64,000 nucleotides of DNA from Belnapia rosea (lineage in GTDB: Bacteria > Pseudomonadota > Alphaproteobacteria > Acetobacterales > Acetobacteraceae). Location of the stretch: NCBI RefSeq assembly GCF_900101615.1, contig NZ_FMZX01000006.1, positions 62,001-126,000 on the forward strand, given 5' to 3'. The notes below the pieces were generated by a model that did not search any database, was not told where the DNA came from, and worked only from the letters and a program-made list of their open reading frames with translations. Positions 35,938 through 44,441 of this stretch are shown here, in pieces. The number at the start of each line of letters is the position of its first letter. Position 1 is the first letter of the stretch. Both the position numbers and the translations under genes were made by a program.

Positions 35938-38004
35938 TTGAGTAACCGCATGGTACCGGATACCCAGGAGCAGACCCTGCTGCGGCAGCAGACGGTGCTC
36001 GCACGCTTTGGGGAGTTCGCCCTGAAGTCGGAGGATCTGGATGAGATCCTCACTGAGGCCTGCCGGCTGGTCGGCGAGGCCATGGGCACCGAACTGGCGA
36101 AAGTGGTGGAGCTGCAGCCGGATGGCGAGACCTTGCTGGTCAGGGCCGGCATCGGCTGGCAGCCGGGTGTCGTCGGCCATTGCCGGCTGCACCTGCGTGA
36201 CGGCACCTCCGAGGCCTATTCCATCCAGGCCGCCGGGCCGGTCATCTCCACCGACATCACCAAGGAGCGCCGCTTCCGCCTCCCGGCTTTCCTGATCGAT
36301 CATGGGGTCAAGGCGCTCGTCAATGTCACCATCCTCGGCGCCAGTGGCAGCCCGCCCTTCGGCATGCTGCAGGTCGACAGCCGCGAGCCGCGCCAATTCA
36401 CCGGCGGTGATGTCGATTTCCTGCGCAGCTACGCCAACCTGCTTGCCTCGGCGGTGGCACGGCTGCGGATGTTCGAAGGCATCCGCCGCAGCGAGGCACG
36501 GCTGCGCGCCAGCCTCGACCGGCAGGAGGCCGCGCTCGAGACCGGGGTCATCGGCTTCTTCACCTGGGATCTGCCCAGCGGGACCATCACGGCGGACAAG
36601 CGTTTCGCCCGGTTCTACGGGCTCGATCCCGACGCGCTGGCAGGGGGCATGCCGCTCGAGGCCATCATGCGGCACATCCACCCCGAGGATCGCGCGGCGG
36701 TGGAGGCCGGTACCGCCAAGGCGCTGCAGTCGGTCGATTCCTATGTGAAGGAATTCCGCCTCATCCATCCGGATGGCGCGATCCGCTGGGTGATGGTCCG
36801 TGGCCATTGCTACGCCCAGGCCGAGGGACGGCCGATCTGCTACACCGGCACGGCCGTCGACGTCACCGCGCTGAAGGAGTCCGAGGCGGCGCTGCGCCGC
36901 GTCAACGAGGCGCTCGAGGCCCGCGTGGCCGATCGCACCCACGCCCTCTCCGAGGCCAATGCACGGCTGCAGGCCGAGGCGGCCGCGCGCGAGCGCGTAC
37001 AATACGCCCTGCAGCAGGCGCACCGCATGGAGACGGTCGTCGCCCACCTGCCCATCGGGGCGGGTCTCGTCGCGCCGTCCGGCCGCATCATCGTCGGCAA
37101 CCCGGAATTCCAGCGCCTGCTGCCCCGTGCCGGCATTCCCTCGACCGAGCCTCTGGCGCGCACCGAATGGCTTGGCTGGCACCCCGACGGGCGGATGATC
37201 GCACCGGAGGATTTCCCCGGCGCGCGGGCCCTGCGGGGTGAACTCGCGCTCAATATCGACTTCCTGCACCGCGAAGTCGGGCAGAGCGGGCATTGGCGCC
37301 GGGTCAGCGGCATCCCGATCCATGGCGAGGCGAATGAGGTGGTGGCCGCCCTCATCGTGATCGTCGATGTCCATCAGGAAAAGCTCGCCTCCGAGCGCCA
37401 GGCGCTGCTGACGCGGGAGGTGGACCACCGCGCCAAGAACATGCTCGCGGTGGTGCAGGCGGCGCTGCGCCTGACCCGGGCGCCGGATACCGAAAGCTTC
37501 ATCCGTGCCATCGAGGGCCGCGTCGCCGCCCTCGCCAGGGCCCAGACCCTGCTCTCCGCCGATCGCTGGGCCGGCGCCGACCTGCATCGGGTGCTGGAGG
37601 GCGAGTTGGCGGCCTTCCTCGGCCATGAGGCAAGCGGGCCGCAGGCCCGGCTGGACGGGCCCCGCCTCGTGCTCCCGCCCGGCGCGGCGCAGCCCTTCTC
37701 GATGGCCATCCACGAATTGGCCACCAACGCCATCAAATACGGGGCGCTCTCGGCACCCACGGGGCGGCTGGCCATCACCTGGTCGTTGGACACGGGTTGC
37801 GACGTGCTGCGGCTTCGCTGGCAGGAGACGGGCGGCCCCAGGCTGGAGGGGCCGCCGCGCCGCCTCGGCTTCGGCTCGCGCGTGCTGGCGGGCACGCTGC
37901 GCGACCAGCTGGGCGGCCGGATCGCCGTCGAGTGGAAGGAAACGGGCCTGGTCTGCGATATCGAGGTGGCACTCGCCCGGCTGCGGCAGGCCGCGCCGAT
38001 CTAG
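35938..38004 (+). CDS. Soluble HWE-family sensor histidine kinase with GAF and PAS domains
   Basis: A 688-aa cytoplasmic kinase with no membrane helix. A GAF domain occupies about residues 15-175 (ending GMLQVDSREPRQFTGGDVDF), followed by a PAS domain near 195-320, a coiled segment, a second PAS-like domain near 355-470, and the HWE core with H497 in EVDHRAKNMLAVVQAAL, HELATNAIKYGALS and WQETGGP. The TTG at 35938 is preferred because GAGGGTG lies 6 bases ahead; an ATG is 12 bases on. GAF similarity suggests a ligand or light/redox input, which cannot be specified. Confidence 0.88.
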   Translation: MSNRMVPDTQEQTLLRQQTVLARFGEFALKSEDLDEILTEACRLVGEAMGTELAKVVELQPDGETLLVRAGIGWQPGVVGHCRLHLRDGTSEAYSIQAAGPVISTDITKERRFRLPAFLIDHGVKALVNVTILGASGSPPFGMLQVDSREPRQFTGGDVDFLRSYANLLASAVARLRMFEGIRRSEARLRASLDRQEAALETGVIGFFTWDLPSGTITADKRFARFYGLDPDALAGGMPLEAIMRHIHPEDRAAVEAGTAKALQSVDSYVKEFRLIHPDGAIRWVMVRGHCYAQAEGRPICYTGTAVDVTALKESEAALRRVNEALEARVADRTHALSEANARLQAEAAARERVQYALQQAHRMETVVAHLPIGAGLVAPSGRIIVGNPEFQRLLPRAGIPSTEPLARTEWLGWHPDGRMIAPEDFPGARALRGELALNIDFLHREVGQSGHWRRVSGIPIHGEANEVVAALIVIVDVHQEKLASERQALLTREVDHRAKNMLAVVQAALRLTRAPDTESFIRAIEGRVAALARAQTLLSADRWAGADLHRVLEGELAAFLGHEASGPQARLDGPRLVLPPGAAQPFSMAIHELATNAIKYGALSAPTGRLAITWSLDTGCDVLRLRWQETGGPRLEGPPRRLGFGSRVLAGTLRDQLGGRIAVEWKETGLVCDIEVALARLRQAAPI

Positions 38005-38009
38005 GCCGC

Positions 38010-38330
38010 TCAGCCCGGCTCCGCCGGGCGTGGCAGCTCCAGCCAGAAGCGGCTGCCCCCGCCGAGGGTGGAGATCACCCCGCAGCGCCCGCCCAGCCGC
38101 TCCGCCACCCGGCGCACGATGGCGAGGCCACCCCGCTACCGGGACAGGCCTCCCGCCCATGCAGGCGCTCGAAGGGCCGGAAGATGCGGTCCTGGTCCTG
38201 CAACGCGATGCCGATGCCGCGATCCTCGACCCAGAGCCGGACGGTGCCGCCATCGCCATCGGTGCAGCGGATGGTGACATGCGGGGCTTGGCCCGAGCGG
38301 TGAATTCGAGGGCATTGCCGAGCGGCTGCC
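38010..38330 (-). pseudogene. Truncated, frameshifted histidine kinase ATPase domain
   Basis: Read on the minus strand, pieces of a classical HATPase_c domain are visible: QPLGNALEFTA (N-box), then VTIRCTDGDGGTVRLWVEDR, GIGIALQDQDRIFRPFERLH, PGSG, and finally GLAIVRRVAERLGGRCG with GGGSRFWLELPRPAEPG before a stop at 38010. Joining these needs at least two frameshifts (near 38290 and 38140), and everything upstream of the N-box is missing. The sequence stops resembling a kinase where the response-regulator fragment begins. Confidence 0.75.
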
Positions 38331-38456
38331 GGCTCGGGCGACCCGACCTCGCGCGCCCTCTGCGAGGCGATGCAGCCACTGGCCATCCTGCAGAAGCCCA
38401 TCGGCCCGGACCGGCTGCTGGAGGTGCTGGCGACCCTGCACGGCCCGCAGGGTTAG
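38331..38456 (+). pseudogene. C-terminal remnant of a response-regulator receiver domain
   Basis: About 42 codons on the plus strand ending in ILQKPIGPDRLLEVLATLHG, matching the conserved Lys-Pro and last helix of a receiver domain. The phospho-acceptor half is absent; upstream sequence is instead the minus-strand kinase fragment. Its TAG stop is the first three bases of palindromic repeat copy B. Confidence 0.65.
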
Positions 38457-38560
38457 AGCCAACTCCGAGCAGGGGGCGTCACCGGATCGGAGGTGTTCGC
38501 CCGATCGAACAACATGCTGAAGCGGCTGCCGTGGGCCCGTGCGAAGGGAGAGCGTCCGGG
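38454..38560. repeat. Palindromic repeat, degenerate copy B
   Basis: Aligns by eye along its length with the copy at 14340: it opens TTAGAGCCAACTCCGA against TTAGAGCAAATTCCGA, shares GATCGGA and GAACAACA in the middle, and ends with CCGTG, GTGCGAA and GGA in the same order and spacing. The stems are degraded. It lies between the receiver remnant (+) and the PEP carboxylase homologue (-), again a convergent junction. Confidence 0.7.
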
Positions 38561-38565
38561 TCCCC

Positions 38566-41343
38566 TCACCCGAAGGCGCCGACCTCATGGGTGATGGCCG
38601 CGCCGCATTCGCGCACCAGGGCGAAGAGCTTCGCCATGGGTCCGAAGATGGCGGCGTGCTCGGCGGCGTAGCTCAGCCCCTCCCGCGGCGGTGCCGGCTC
38701 GCCGAATTCGAGGCCGATCACCGGGCCGGGCGCGGCGGGGAAGACCTCCTCCAGCAGCTTCAGCGCCGGCTCGACATCGAGCTGGAGGATGCGCGCCACC
38801 AGCGCCTCGCGCGTGGCGCCATGGCGCGGCGAGAATTCCGGCACGACCACGGCCAGCAGCCAGATCCGGTGGATGAGCGCCAGGCGCAGCGCATGCAGCA
38901 GCACCAGCCGGTCCGGCATCTGTGGCAGGTCCGGCCAGGCATGGCGGAGCGCCAGATGGTCGGCCTGGAGCCGGCGGAACAGCCGGCGGACCGGGGCATC
39001 GAGATCGAGCGCCTCGACGGCGGTGGCGACGCCGAGCAGCTCCTCCCGCCGTCCCGGCCGGCGGGTGAAACCGGCGCGGTCGAGCCACGGGCCGGGGTCG
39101 AGCGTATCCACCACCGCGCGCAGCACGCCGATATCCGAGCAGGCCGCCGCCCGTGCCGCCATGGCCAGGGCGCGTGCGAAGCGGGGTGAGTGCGTGCGGA
39201 GCTCGGTGAAGGCGTCCGGGTTGGCGGTCGCGGCCGCGCCGAGCCCGTGCAGCGTATTCGCCATCCAGCCAAGCTGCTGGAGGATGGCGTTGTTCGGGAT
39301 GGCGCGCAGCTGGGAGGGGTGGTTGATCCGGACCGGCCCGCTCATGCCATCCGCCTGCCGCACCGCGGGGCGGGAGCCGGTGCGGTCGAGCAGCCCCGGC
39401 CCGAAGGCGCCGAGCAGGGCGGCATAGCCGGGGTCGGCGACGAGCGCCTGCATCTCGCGCCGGACGGTGGCGAAGAAGTCGGCGACGTAATCCGCCTCGG
39501 CATAGACCGGGTCGGAGACCTTGCCGGGCGGGGCGAAGGCGTGCCTGGCGATGCCGGCGATGGTCGCCTGGGCGAGCGCCGGGGTGCCGAAGAGCAGGTA
39601 GCCGTCGCCGCCCTGGAAGGCGGTCTCCTCGCGCAGCTTGAGGCCGGCGCGGTCGAGCGCCATGCGCGCCTGGGGCGGGGAGAGATAGGCGAGCCGGTCG
39701 GCAAGGCTGCCCGGATGGCCGCCGCGGCCGACGCTCTCGCCATGCGTGTCGAACAGCACCACCTCGATGCCGTCGAGCTTGTGCCGGCGCAGCAGCTCGA
39801 CGAGGCGGAGCTTCAGGCGCTCGGCCAGGTAGCTGCCGGCGAGCTGGCCGACATAGCGGCCGCTGTCCGAATAGCCGAATTGCAGGCAGAGCCGGCCATG
39901 GGCGCGCAGGTAGTCGCGGTAGTGCGGGCTGCGCAGCGCCTCCTCCAGCACCCGCTCGCCACGGTCCAGCGCCTCCGCCGTCTCGAACAGGGGCGAGAGC
40001 TCGACCGCCATGTCGGCGCCGAAGCGCCGCGCCAGCCAGAGGGCGGCGAGCAGGGTGTAGCCCGTCTCCGTCTCGGCGATGAGGAAGCGGATCGGGGCCG
40101 AGCCGTCGACATGCTTGGCGATCTGGGCGCAGATCAGCATCAGCCGCGCGGCCGAGGCCTGCTCGGCCAGCAGCGCGCCGAAATCGACCGGCAGCGGCGC
40201 GACCTCCGCCAGCGCCTCGTTGATGGCGGCGAGCAGGCCGCGGCGCTGCGCCATGTCCTCGGAGGAGATGGCGAGGCCGAGGCGCTGGCGCACCGCGTTG
40301 TGGAGCTGCGCCGCGTTCAGCCGGACATGGGTATGGGCGAGGGCCAGCCCATGCGCCGCGAGGCCGGCGCGGGCGACCGCGAGGCCGAGCCGCGCCGCAT
40401 CATCCGGCGCGGCGGCGAGGGCGGCGGGGAAAAGCTCCATCAGCGGCGCGAGATCGGTCATCGCCGCGGAACGGCGCCCGATCAGCTGATGCGACATGGC
40501 CTGCACCGCCTCGGGCTCCGGCCGCTCGGGCACGGCGGCAAGCTGCGCCCCGACGGCCTCCAGCGCCTCCGCGGTGCGGGCGGCGAGCGGGGCGGCGCAT
40601 TCGCCGAGGGCGGCGAACTGGTTCGCCAGTCGCTCGAGCTGCAGCCGTTTCATGGTGAGGCGCAGCCGCAGCGTGTCCCACCAGCCGATATCGGTGCGGC
40701 CGTCGGTGTCGTAGCCGACCCAGCTCGCCAGCAGGATCGGGCGCGGGACGAGCGTTGCCCAGCGGTCGGGCCAGACGCCCTGGGCGGCGCGCAGCAGCAC
40801 CTCGGTCAGCGCGTCGATGGCGTCGCGGCCACGGGCGATGGCGGCCGTGGCCTGGCGGAATTCCTCGGCCAGGGTCGGCGCGCCCGGCCGGTGCGGCAGG
40901 CCAGCGGGGAAGCTGGCGCCGCTCGCCGCCTCGGCCAGCGCCGCGCCGGTCGCGGGCGGCAGGGAGAAGGTGGGGTGGGCGGTGAAGACGGCGGCGAAGC
41001 GCGGCGTCTCCATCAGCGCCCGGTACTGGGCGAAGGGGACCGGGCTGTCATCCGGGTCCGGCCGCACCAGCCGGGCGGCGAGCGACGCGAGGTCGGGCAC
41101 CGCATCGGGCAGGCCGAGATAGGCGGCGATCCGCCCGGCCCGCTCGCTCGCCGCCATGTCGGCCAGGCGCTGCACCATGTCGGACAGCAGGTCGAGGTCG
41201 AGCGCCCCGTCATCCAGCCGCCGGCTGATGGCGAGCGCGATCAGCAGCACCGGGTCGCCGAAGGGGTCCTGCGCCGCCGCCGCCCTCCCGTCCCGCAAGC
41301 GGGCGAGGAGTTCCTGAAGGGGGTCGGGGGCGATATCCGGCAT
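38566..41343 (-). CDS. Divergent phosphoenolpyruvate carboxylase homologue
   Basis: A 925-aa protein of PEPC length and overall order of motifs: VFTAHPTF (canonical TAHPTE), QFGYSDSGRYVGQLAG (canonical GYSDSxKDxG), FDTHGESVGRGGHPGS (canonical FHGRGGxxGRGGxP) and LRAIPNNAILQQLG. The histidine of the first motif and the GRGG arginine remain, but the lysine of the second motif is arginine and the His and first Arg of the third are Asp and His. Canonical PEPC makes oxaloacetate from PEP and bicarbonate. Whether this form does is doubtful; a distinct subfamily is likely. Start ATG 41343. Confidence 0.8.
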   Translation of the reverse strand: MPDIAPDPLQELLARLRDGRAAAAQDPFGDPVLLIALAISRRLDDGALDLDLLSDMVQRLADMAASERAGRIAAYLGLPDAVPDLASLAARLVRPDPDDSPVPFAQYRALMETPRFAAVFTAHPTFSLPPATGAALAEAASGASFPAGLPHRPGAPTLAEEFRQATAAIARGRDAIDALTEVLLRAAQGVWPDRWATLVPRPILLASWVGYDTDGRTDIGWWDTLRLRLTMKRLQLERLANQFAALGECAAPLAARTAEALEAVGAQLAAVPERPEPEAVQAMSHQLIGRRSAAMTDLAPLMELFPAALAAAPDDAARLGLAVARAGLAAHGLALAHTHVRLNAAQLHNAVRQRLGLAISSEDMAQRRGLLAAINEALAEVAPLPVDFGALLAEQASAARLMLICAQIAKHVDGSAPIRFLIAETETGYTLLAALWLARRFGADMAVELSPLFETAEALDRGERVLEEALRSPHYRDYLRAHGRLCLQFGYSDSGRYVGQLAGSYLAERLKLRLVELLRRHKLDGIEVVLFDTHGESVGRGGHPGSLADRLAYLSPPQARMALDRAGLKLREETAFQGGDGYLLFGTPALAQATIAGIARHAFAPPGKVSDPVYAEADYVADFFATVRREMQALVADPGYAALLGAFGPGLLDRTGSRPAVRQADGMSGPVRINHPSQLRAIPNNAILQQLGWMANTLHGLGAAATANPDAFTELRTHSPRFARALAMAARAAACSDIGVLRAVVDTLDPGPWLDRAGFTRRPGRREELLGVATAVEALDLDAPVRRLFRRLQADHLALRHAWPDLPQMPDRLVLLHALRLALIHRIWLLAVVVPEFSPRHGATREALVARILQLDVEPALKLLEEVFPAAPGPVIGLEFGEPAPPREGLSYAAEHAAIFGPMAKLFALVRECGAAITHEVGAFG

Positions 41344-41412
41344 GGCGTGATGTTGCACCTGCGAAGGCGGCCCTGGCCAGTCTTTCCCGAGTTTCGACGG
41401 CGCCCTCGCGTC

Positions 41413-41447
41413 TCGCCCCACGGGGCGAAAGGCGGGCGCCCTTCGCC
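41413..41447 (-). terminator. Overlapping hairpins downstream of the NAD(P)HX dehydratase gene
   Basis: On the plus strand TCGCCCC pairs with GGGGCGA (41413-41428), and GGCGAAAGGCG (41424-41434) pairs with CGCCCTTCGCC (41437-41447) with one mismatch. The two stems share bases, so they are alternatives. They lie just past the nnrD-like stop. No T-tract follows, so intrinsic termination is only possible. Confidence 0.4.
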
Positions 41448-41449
41448 GG

Positions 41450-42340
41450 CTACCCGGCCAGTTCGCCCATGATGGCGGGCACCTCGCCCGGGATCTCCCG
41501 CGCCAGGTAGCCGAGCGGGCCGATGCGGCGGGCGAGCCGGTCGCCAGCCTCGGCATGCAGGAAGACTCCCCAGAGCGTCGCCGTCACCGGCGGCGCGCCG
41601 CGGGAGACCAGTGCGCCGATGATCCCGGCCAGCGTGTCGCCCGAGCCCGAAGTGGCGAGGCCGATATTGCCCCGATCGCAGGACCAGGCCTCGCCCTGGG
41701 GCGAAACGACGAAGGACCGGCCGCCCTTCATCACCACCACCGCGCCGAGCGCCGCCGCCGCCTGGCGCGCGACGCCGAGCGGGTCCGCCGCCACCTGCTC
41801 GGCGGGAAGGCCGAGCATGCGGGCCATCTCGCCGGCATGCGGCGTCAGCACCAGCCGGCCGGCATGGCGGCGGAGCGCGGCGCGGCAGTCCATCAGTTCG
41901 GCCAATGCACCGGCATCGAGGACGAAGCCGGGGCTGCCCTCCGCTTCCTCCAGCACCCGGCGGGTGAGCTGGGCGGTGGCGGGCGGGTCCATCATGCCGG
42001 GGCCGAGCACCACGACGTCGCAGCCGGCGCAGCGGCCGGCGAGGCGGGCCGCCTCCTCCGGCGCGAGGCCACCCTCCGCCGTCTCGTCCAACCCGGTGAC
42101 CCGGGCCTCCGGCATGGCGATCGCCAGATGCGCCGCGAGCGAGGCGGGGGCGGCGATCTGCAGCTTGCCCGCGCCCGCGCGCAGCGCCGCCATGCCGGCG
42201 AGCAGCGCCGCGCCCGGCACCTCGCGGCTGCCGCCGATCACCAGCACGCGGCCGCGGCTGTTCTTGTCCTCGCCCTCGCGGTGGTTCGGCAGGGGCAGCT
42301 CGCGCAGCAGCTCCGGCGTGACCGGGATGGGCGCGCTCAT
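41450..42340 (-). CDS. nnrD: ADP-dependent NAD(P)H-hydrate dehydratase
   Basis: A 296-aa ribokinase-fold repair enzyme that converts damaged NAD(P)HX back to NAD(P)H. NSRGRVLVIGGSREVPGAAL at the N-terminus, LTPHAGEMARMLGL in the middle and NIGLATSGSGDTLAGIIGAL near the C-terminus are the family signatures. Only the dehydratase domain is present, without the NnrE epimerase half found in many bacterial fusions. Its start overlaps the upstream phosphatase gene by four bases (ATGA). Confidence 0.93.
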   Translation of the reverse strand: MSAPIPVTPELLRELPLPNHREGEDKNSRGRVLVIGGSREVPGAALLAGMAALRAGAGKLQIAAPASLAAHLAIAMPEARVTGLDETAEGGLAPEEAARLAGRCAGCDVVVLGPGMMDPPATAQLTRRVLEEAEGSPGFVLDAGALAELMDCRAALRRHAGRLVLTPHAGEMARMLGLPAEQVAADPLGVARQAAAALGAVVVMKGGRSFVVSPQGEAWSCDRGNIGLATSGSGDTLAGIIGALVSRGAPPVTATLWGVFLHAEAGDRLARRIGPLGYLAREIPGEVPAIMGELAG

Positions 42341-43083
42341 CGAGCGGCCATCGGCGCGTCGGGTTCGGCGGTGACGGGGGCGCCTTCCTCCAGCAGGGGG
42401 GCGACGAAATTGTAGCGCTGCAGCACGAGGCCGCCGCGCGGCCCGGCCGAGGGGTCATGCGCATAGGCGGTGACGCTGCAATTCGCCACGTCGCCCTCAC
42501 GGTCGATGGCGAGGATCTGCTCCTCCGTCATGCCCTCGATCAGGTAGCGGAGGCAGAGCACCACCACCTGATGGGCGACGATCAAGACCCGCGCGCCGCC
42601 GTAATGCAGCGAGATGGTGTCGAGGGCGCTGCGCAGGCGGAGGATGACGTCGCACCAGCTCTCGCCACCCGGCGGGCGGTGGTAGAATTTGCCGAGGGCC
42701 CGGCGCAGCTCGGCCTGCTGCGGATGCTCCGCCTCGATGCCATAGCGGGTCAGCCGGTCGAGGATGCCGAATTCCTTCTCCCGCAGCCGCTCATCGAAGA
42801 TGAGGTCGGCGGGCGGGGTGCCCATCAGCACGGCCGTCTGCCGGGCGCGGCGATAGGGTGAGGCCAGCACCACCTCGGGCCGCTCCGCCTCCGGCTGGTC
42901 GGCGAACCAGCGGCCAAGGGCCCGGGCCTGGGCCTCGCCGCGGTCGCTGAGGGGGACATCCACATCTCGGTCGAGGGTCTCGATGCGATGCGACCGCGCG
43001 GCCTGGGCGGCGTCGCGCGCGACATTGCCGCGGCTTTCGCCATGGCGGACGATCCAGAGCCGCTCGGGCCAGCGCTGCTGCAT
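42337..43083 (-). CDS. Histidine phosphatase family protein (phosphoglycerate mutase-like)
   Basis: A 248-aa branch-1 histidine phosphatase. LWIVRHGESRGNVA near the N-terminus holds the phospho-accepting His, SDRGEAQARALGRW and VVLASPYRRARQTA follow, and ARVLIVAHQVVVLCLRYLIEG supplies the second catalytic His. Substrate unknown. Coupled to nnrD (ATGA). Confidence 0.9.
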   Translation of the reverse strand: MQQRWPERLWIVRHGESRGNVARDAAQAARSHRIETLDRDVDVPLSDRGEAQARALGRWFADQPEAERPEVVLASPYRRARQTAVLMGTPPADLIFDERLREKEFGILDRLTRYGIEAEHPQQAELRRALGKFYHRPPGGESWCDVILRLRSALDTISLHYGGARVLIVAHQVVVLCLRYLIEGMTEEQILAIDREGDVANCSVTAYAHDPSAGPRGGLVLQRYNFVAPLLEEGAPVTAEPDAPMAAR

Positions 43084-43164
43084 GGGCCTCCCTACTCGCT
43101 ACCGATGAGGCGGCAACGCAGGAAGGCCGTGCAGTTTTCGAACAAATACCCCCGGGGCACCAAT

Positions 43165-43194
43165 GCAGCGCCCCCGAGGGCGCGGGGGTGCTGC
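43165..43194 (-). terminator. GC-rich hairpin downstream of the DegT aminotransferase gene
   Basis: On the plus strand GCAGCGCCCCCG pairs with CGGGGGTGCTGC with one mismatch and a 6-base loop. A smaller GGGGCC/GGCCCC hairpin lies between it and the DegT stop at 43216. On the minus strand a moderately T-rich GGTATTTGTT follows about 15 bases later. Probable terminator between the DegT and phosphatase units. Confidence 0.45.
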
Positions 43195-43215
43195 CATCGG
43201 CGGGGGCCGAGGCCC

Positions 43216-44358
43216 CTACCCCGCCAGGTTCCGCAGCGCCCAGCAGATATGGCCGACCTGGTCGTCGGTCAGCTCCGGGTACATCGGCAGGCTGAGCACT
43301 TCCTGCGAGGCGCGGGCGGTCTCGGCGCAGCCGGCGGGGCCGAGGGGGACGCGGCCCGCATAGGCGGATTGCAGATGCACCGGCACGGGGTAGTGGATTC
43401 CCGTGCCGACGCCGTCATTGCGCAGCCGCGCCTGAACGTCGGATCGCGTCATGCCCCAGGCGCCGGCGCGAAGGACATACTGGTGGAAGACATGCTCGGC
43501 ATCCGGCCGGCGCGCCGGCGGGGACAGCGGGCCACCGGCCAGCGCCGCGTCATAGGCGGCGGCGATCTGGCGGCGGCGCTCGTTGCCGGCATCGAGGGCG
43601 GTCAGCTTCACCCGCAGGATGGCGGCCTGCACCTCGTCGAGCCGGCTGTTCACGCCGACCATCGAGGAGATGTAGCGCTCCTTCCAGCCATATTGCCGGA
43701 TCGCCGCGATACGGTCGGCCAGCTCGAAATCATCGGTCGCCAGCACGCCGCCGTCGCCGAGCGCGCCGAGATTCTTGGTGGGATAGAGCGAGAAGGCGCT
43801 GGCCTGGCCCAGCGTGCCGAGCCTCCGGCCGCCCAGCATCGCGCCATGCGCCTGGGCGCAATCCTCGATCAGGGCGGCGCCCGCCGCCTGGCAGGCCGCC
43901 AGCATCGGGTCGAGGTCGCAGGCCTGGCCATAGAGATGCACGGCAATGGCGGCGCGAATCGGCGGCAGGCCCGGCGGCGGGTCCTCCAGCACGGCGACCA
44001 GCTCGTCCGGGTCCATGGTGTAGGTGTCGGGGTCGATGTCGAGCAGCAGCGGCACGGCGCCGGCCATCTCGATCGCGGCCACGGTCGCCACCGCAGTATG
44101 CGAGACGGTGGCGACGGTCGAGCCCTCGCCGATGCCGAGGCCACGCAGGATCAGCGCCAGGGCATCGGTGCCATTGGCGCAGCCGACCGCGCGGGTGGTG
44201 CCGAGCCAGGCGGCGAATTCCTGCTCGAAGGCCTCGCCCTCCCGGCCGAGGATATACCAGCCGGAGGCGAGGGCCCGTGCCACCGCGGCATCGATCTCGG
44301 CCTGCTGGGCCCGGTAGCCGGCGCCGGGATCGGCCTGCGGGATGACGGTCATGCTCAT
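43216..44358 (-). CDS. DegT/DnrJ/EryC1/StrS-family PLP aminotransferase
   Basis: A 380-aa sugar-nucleotide aminotransferase. CANGTDALALILRGLGIG binds phosphate, VHLYGQACDLDPM is the family's central motif, AALIEDCAQAHGA carries the PLP-ring aspartate, and K195 in SLYPTKNLGALGDGG is the PLP lysine; VNSRLDEVQAAIL follows. It makes an amino sugar for glycan. Lies 84 bases downstream of a sugar epimerase on the same strand, supporting a surface polysaccharide role. Confidence 0.92.
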   Translation of the reverse strand: MSMTVIPQADPGAGYRAQQAEIDAAVARALASGWYILGREGEAFEQEFAAWLGTTRAVGCANGTDALALILRGLGIGEGSTVATVSHTAVATVAAIEMAGAVPLLLDIDPDTYTMDPDELVAVLEDPPPGLPPIRAAIAVHLYGQACDLDPMLAACQAAGAALIEDCAQAHGAMLGGRRLGTLGQASAFSLYPTKNLGALGDGGVLATDDFELADRIAAIRQYGWKERYISSMVGVNSRLDEVQAAILRVKLTALDAGNERRRQIAAAYDAALAGGPLSPPARRPDAEHVFHQYVLRAGAWGMTRSDVQARLRNDGVGTGIHYPVPVHLQSAYAGRVPLGPAGCAETARASQEVLSLPMYPELTDDQVGHICWALRNLAG

Positions 44359-44441
44359 CTCGTTCTCGTCCTAGGACCCTCGGAGACTGTCTGAAGCCGC
44401 GCCCCGTGGCACGGCCTCAACGGCCGCACCGGCCCGCGTCC

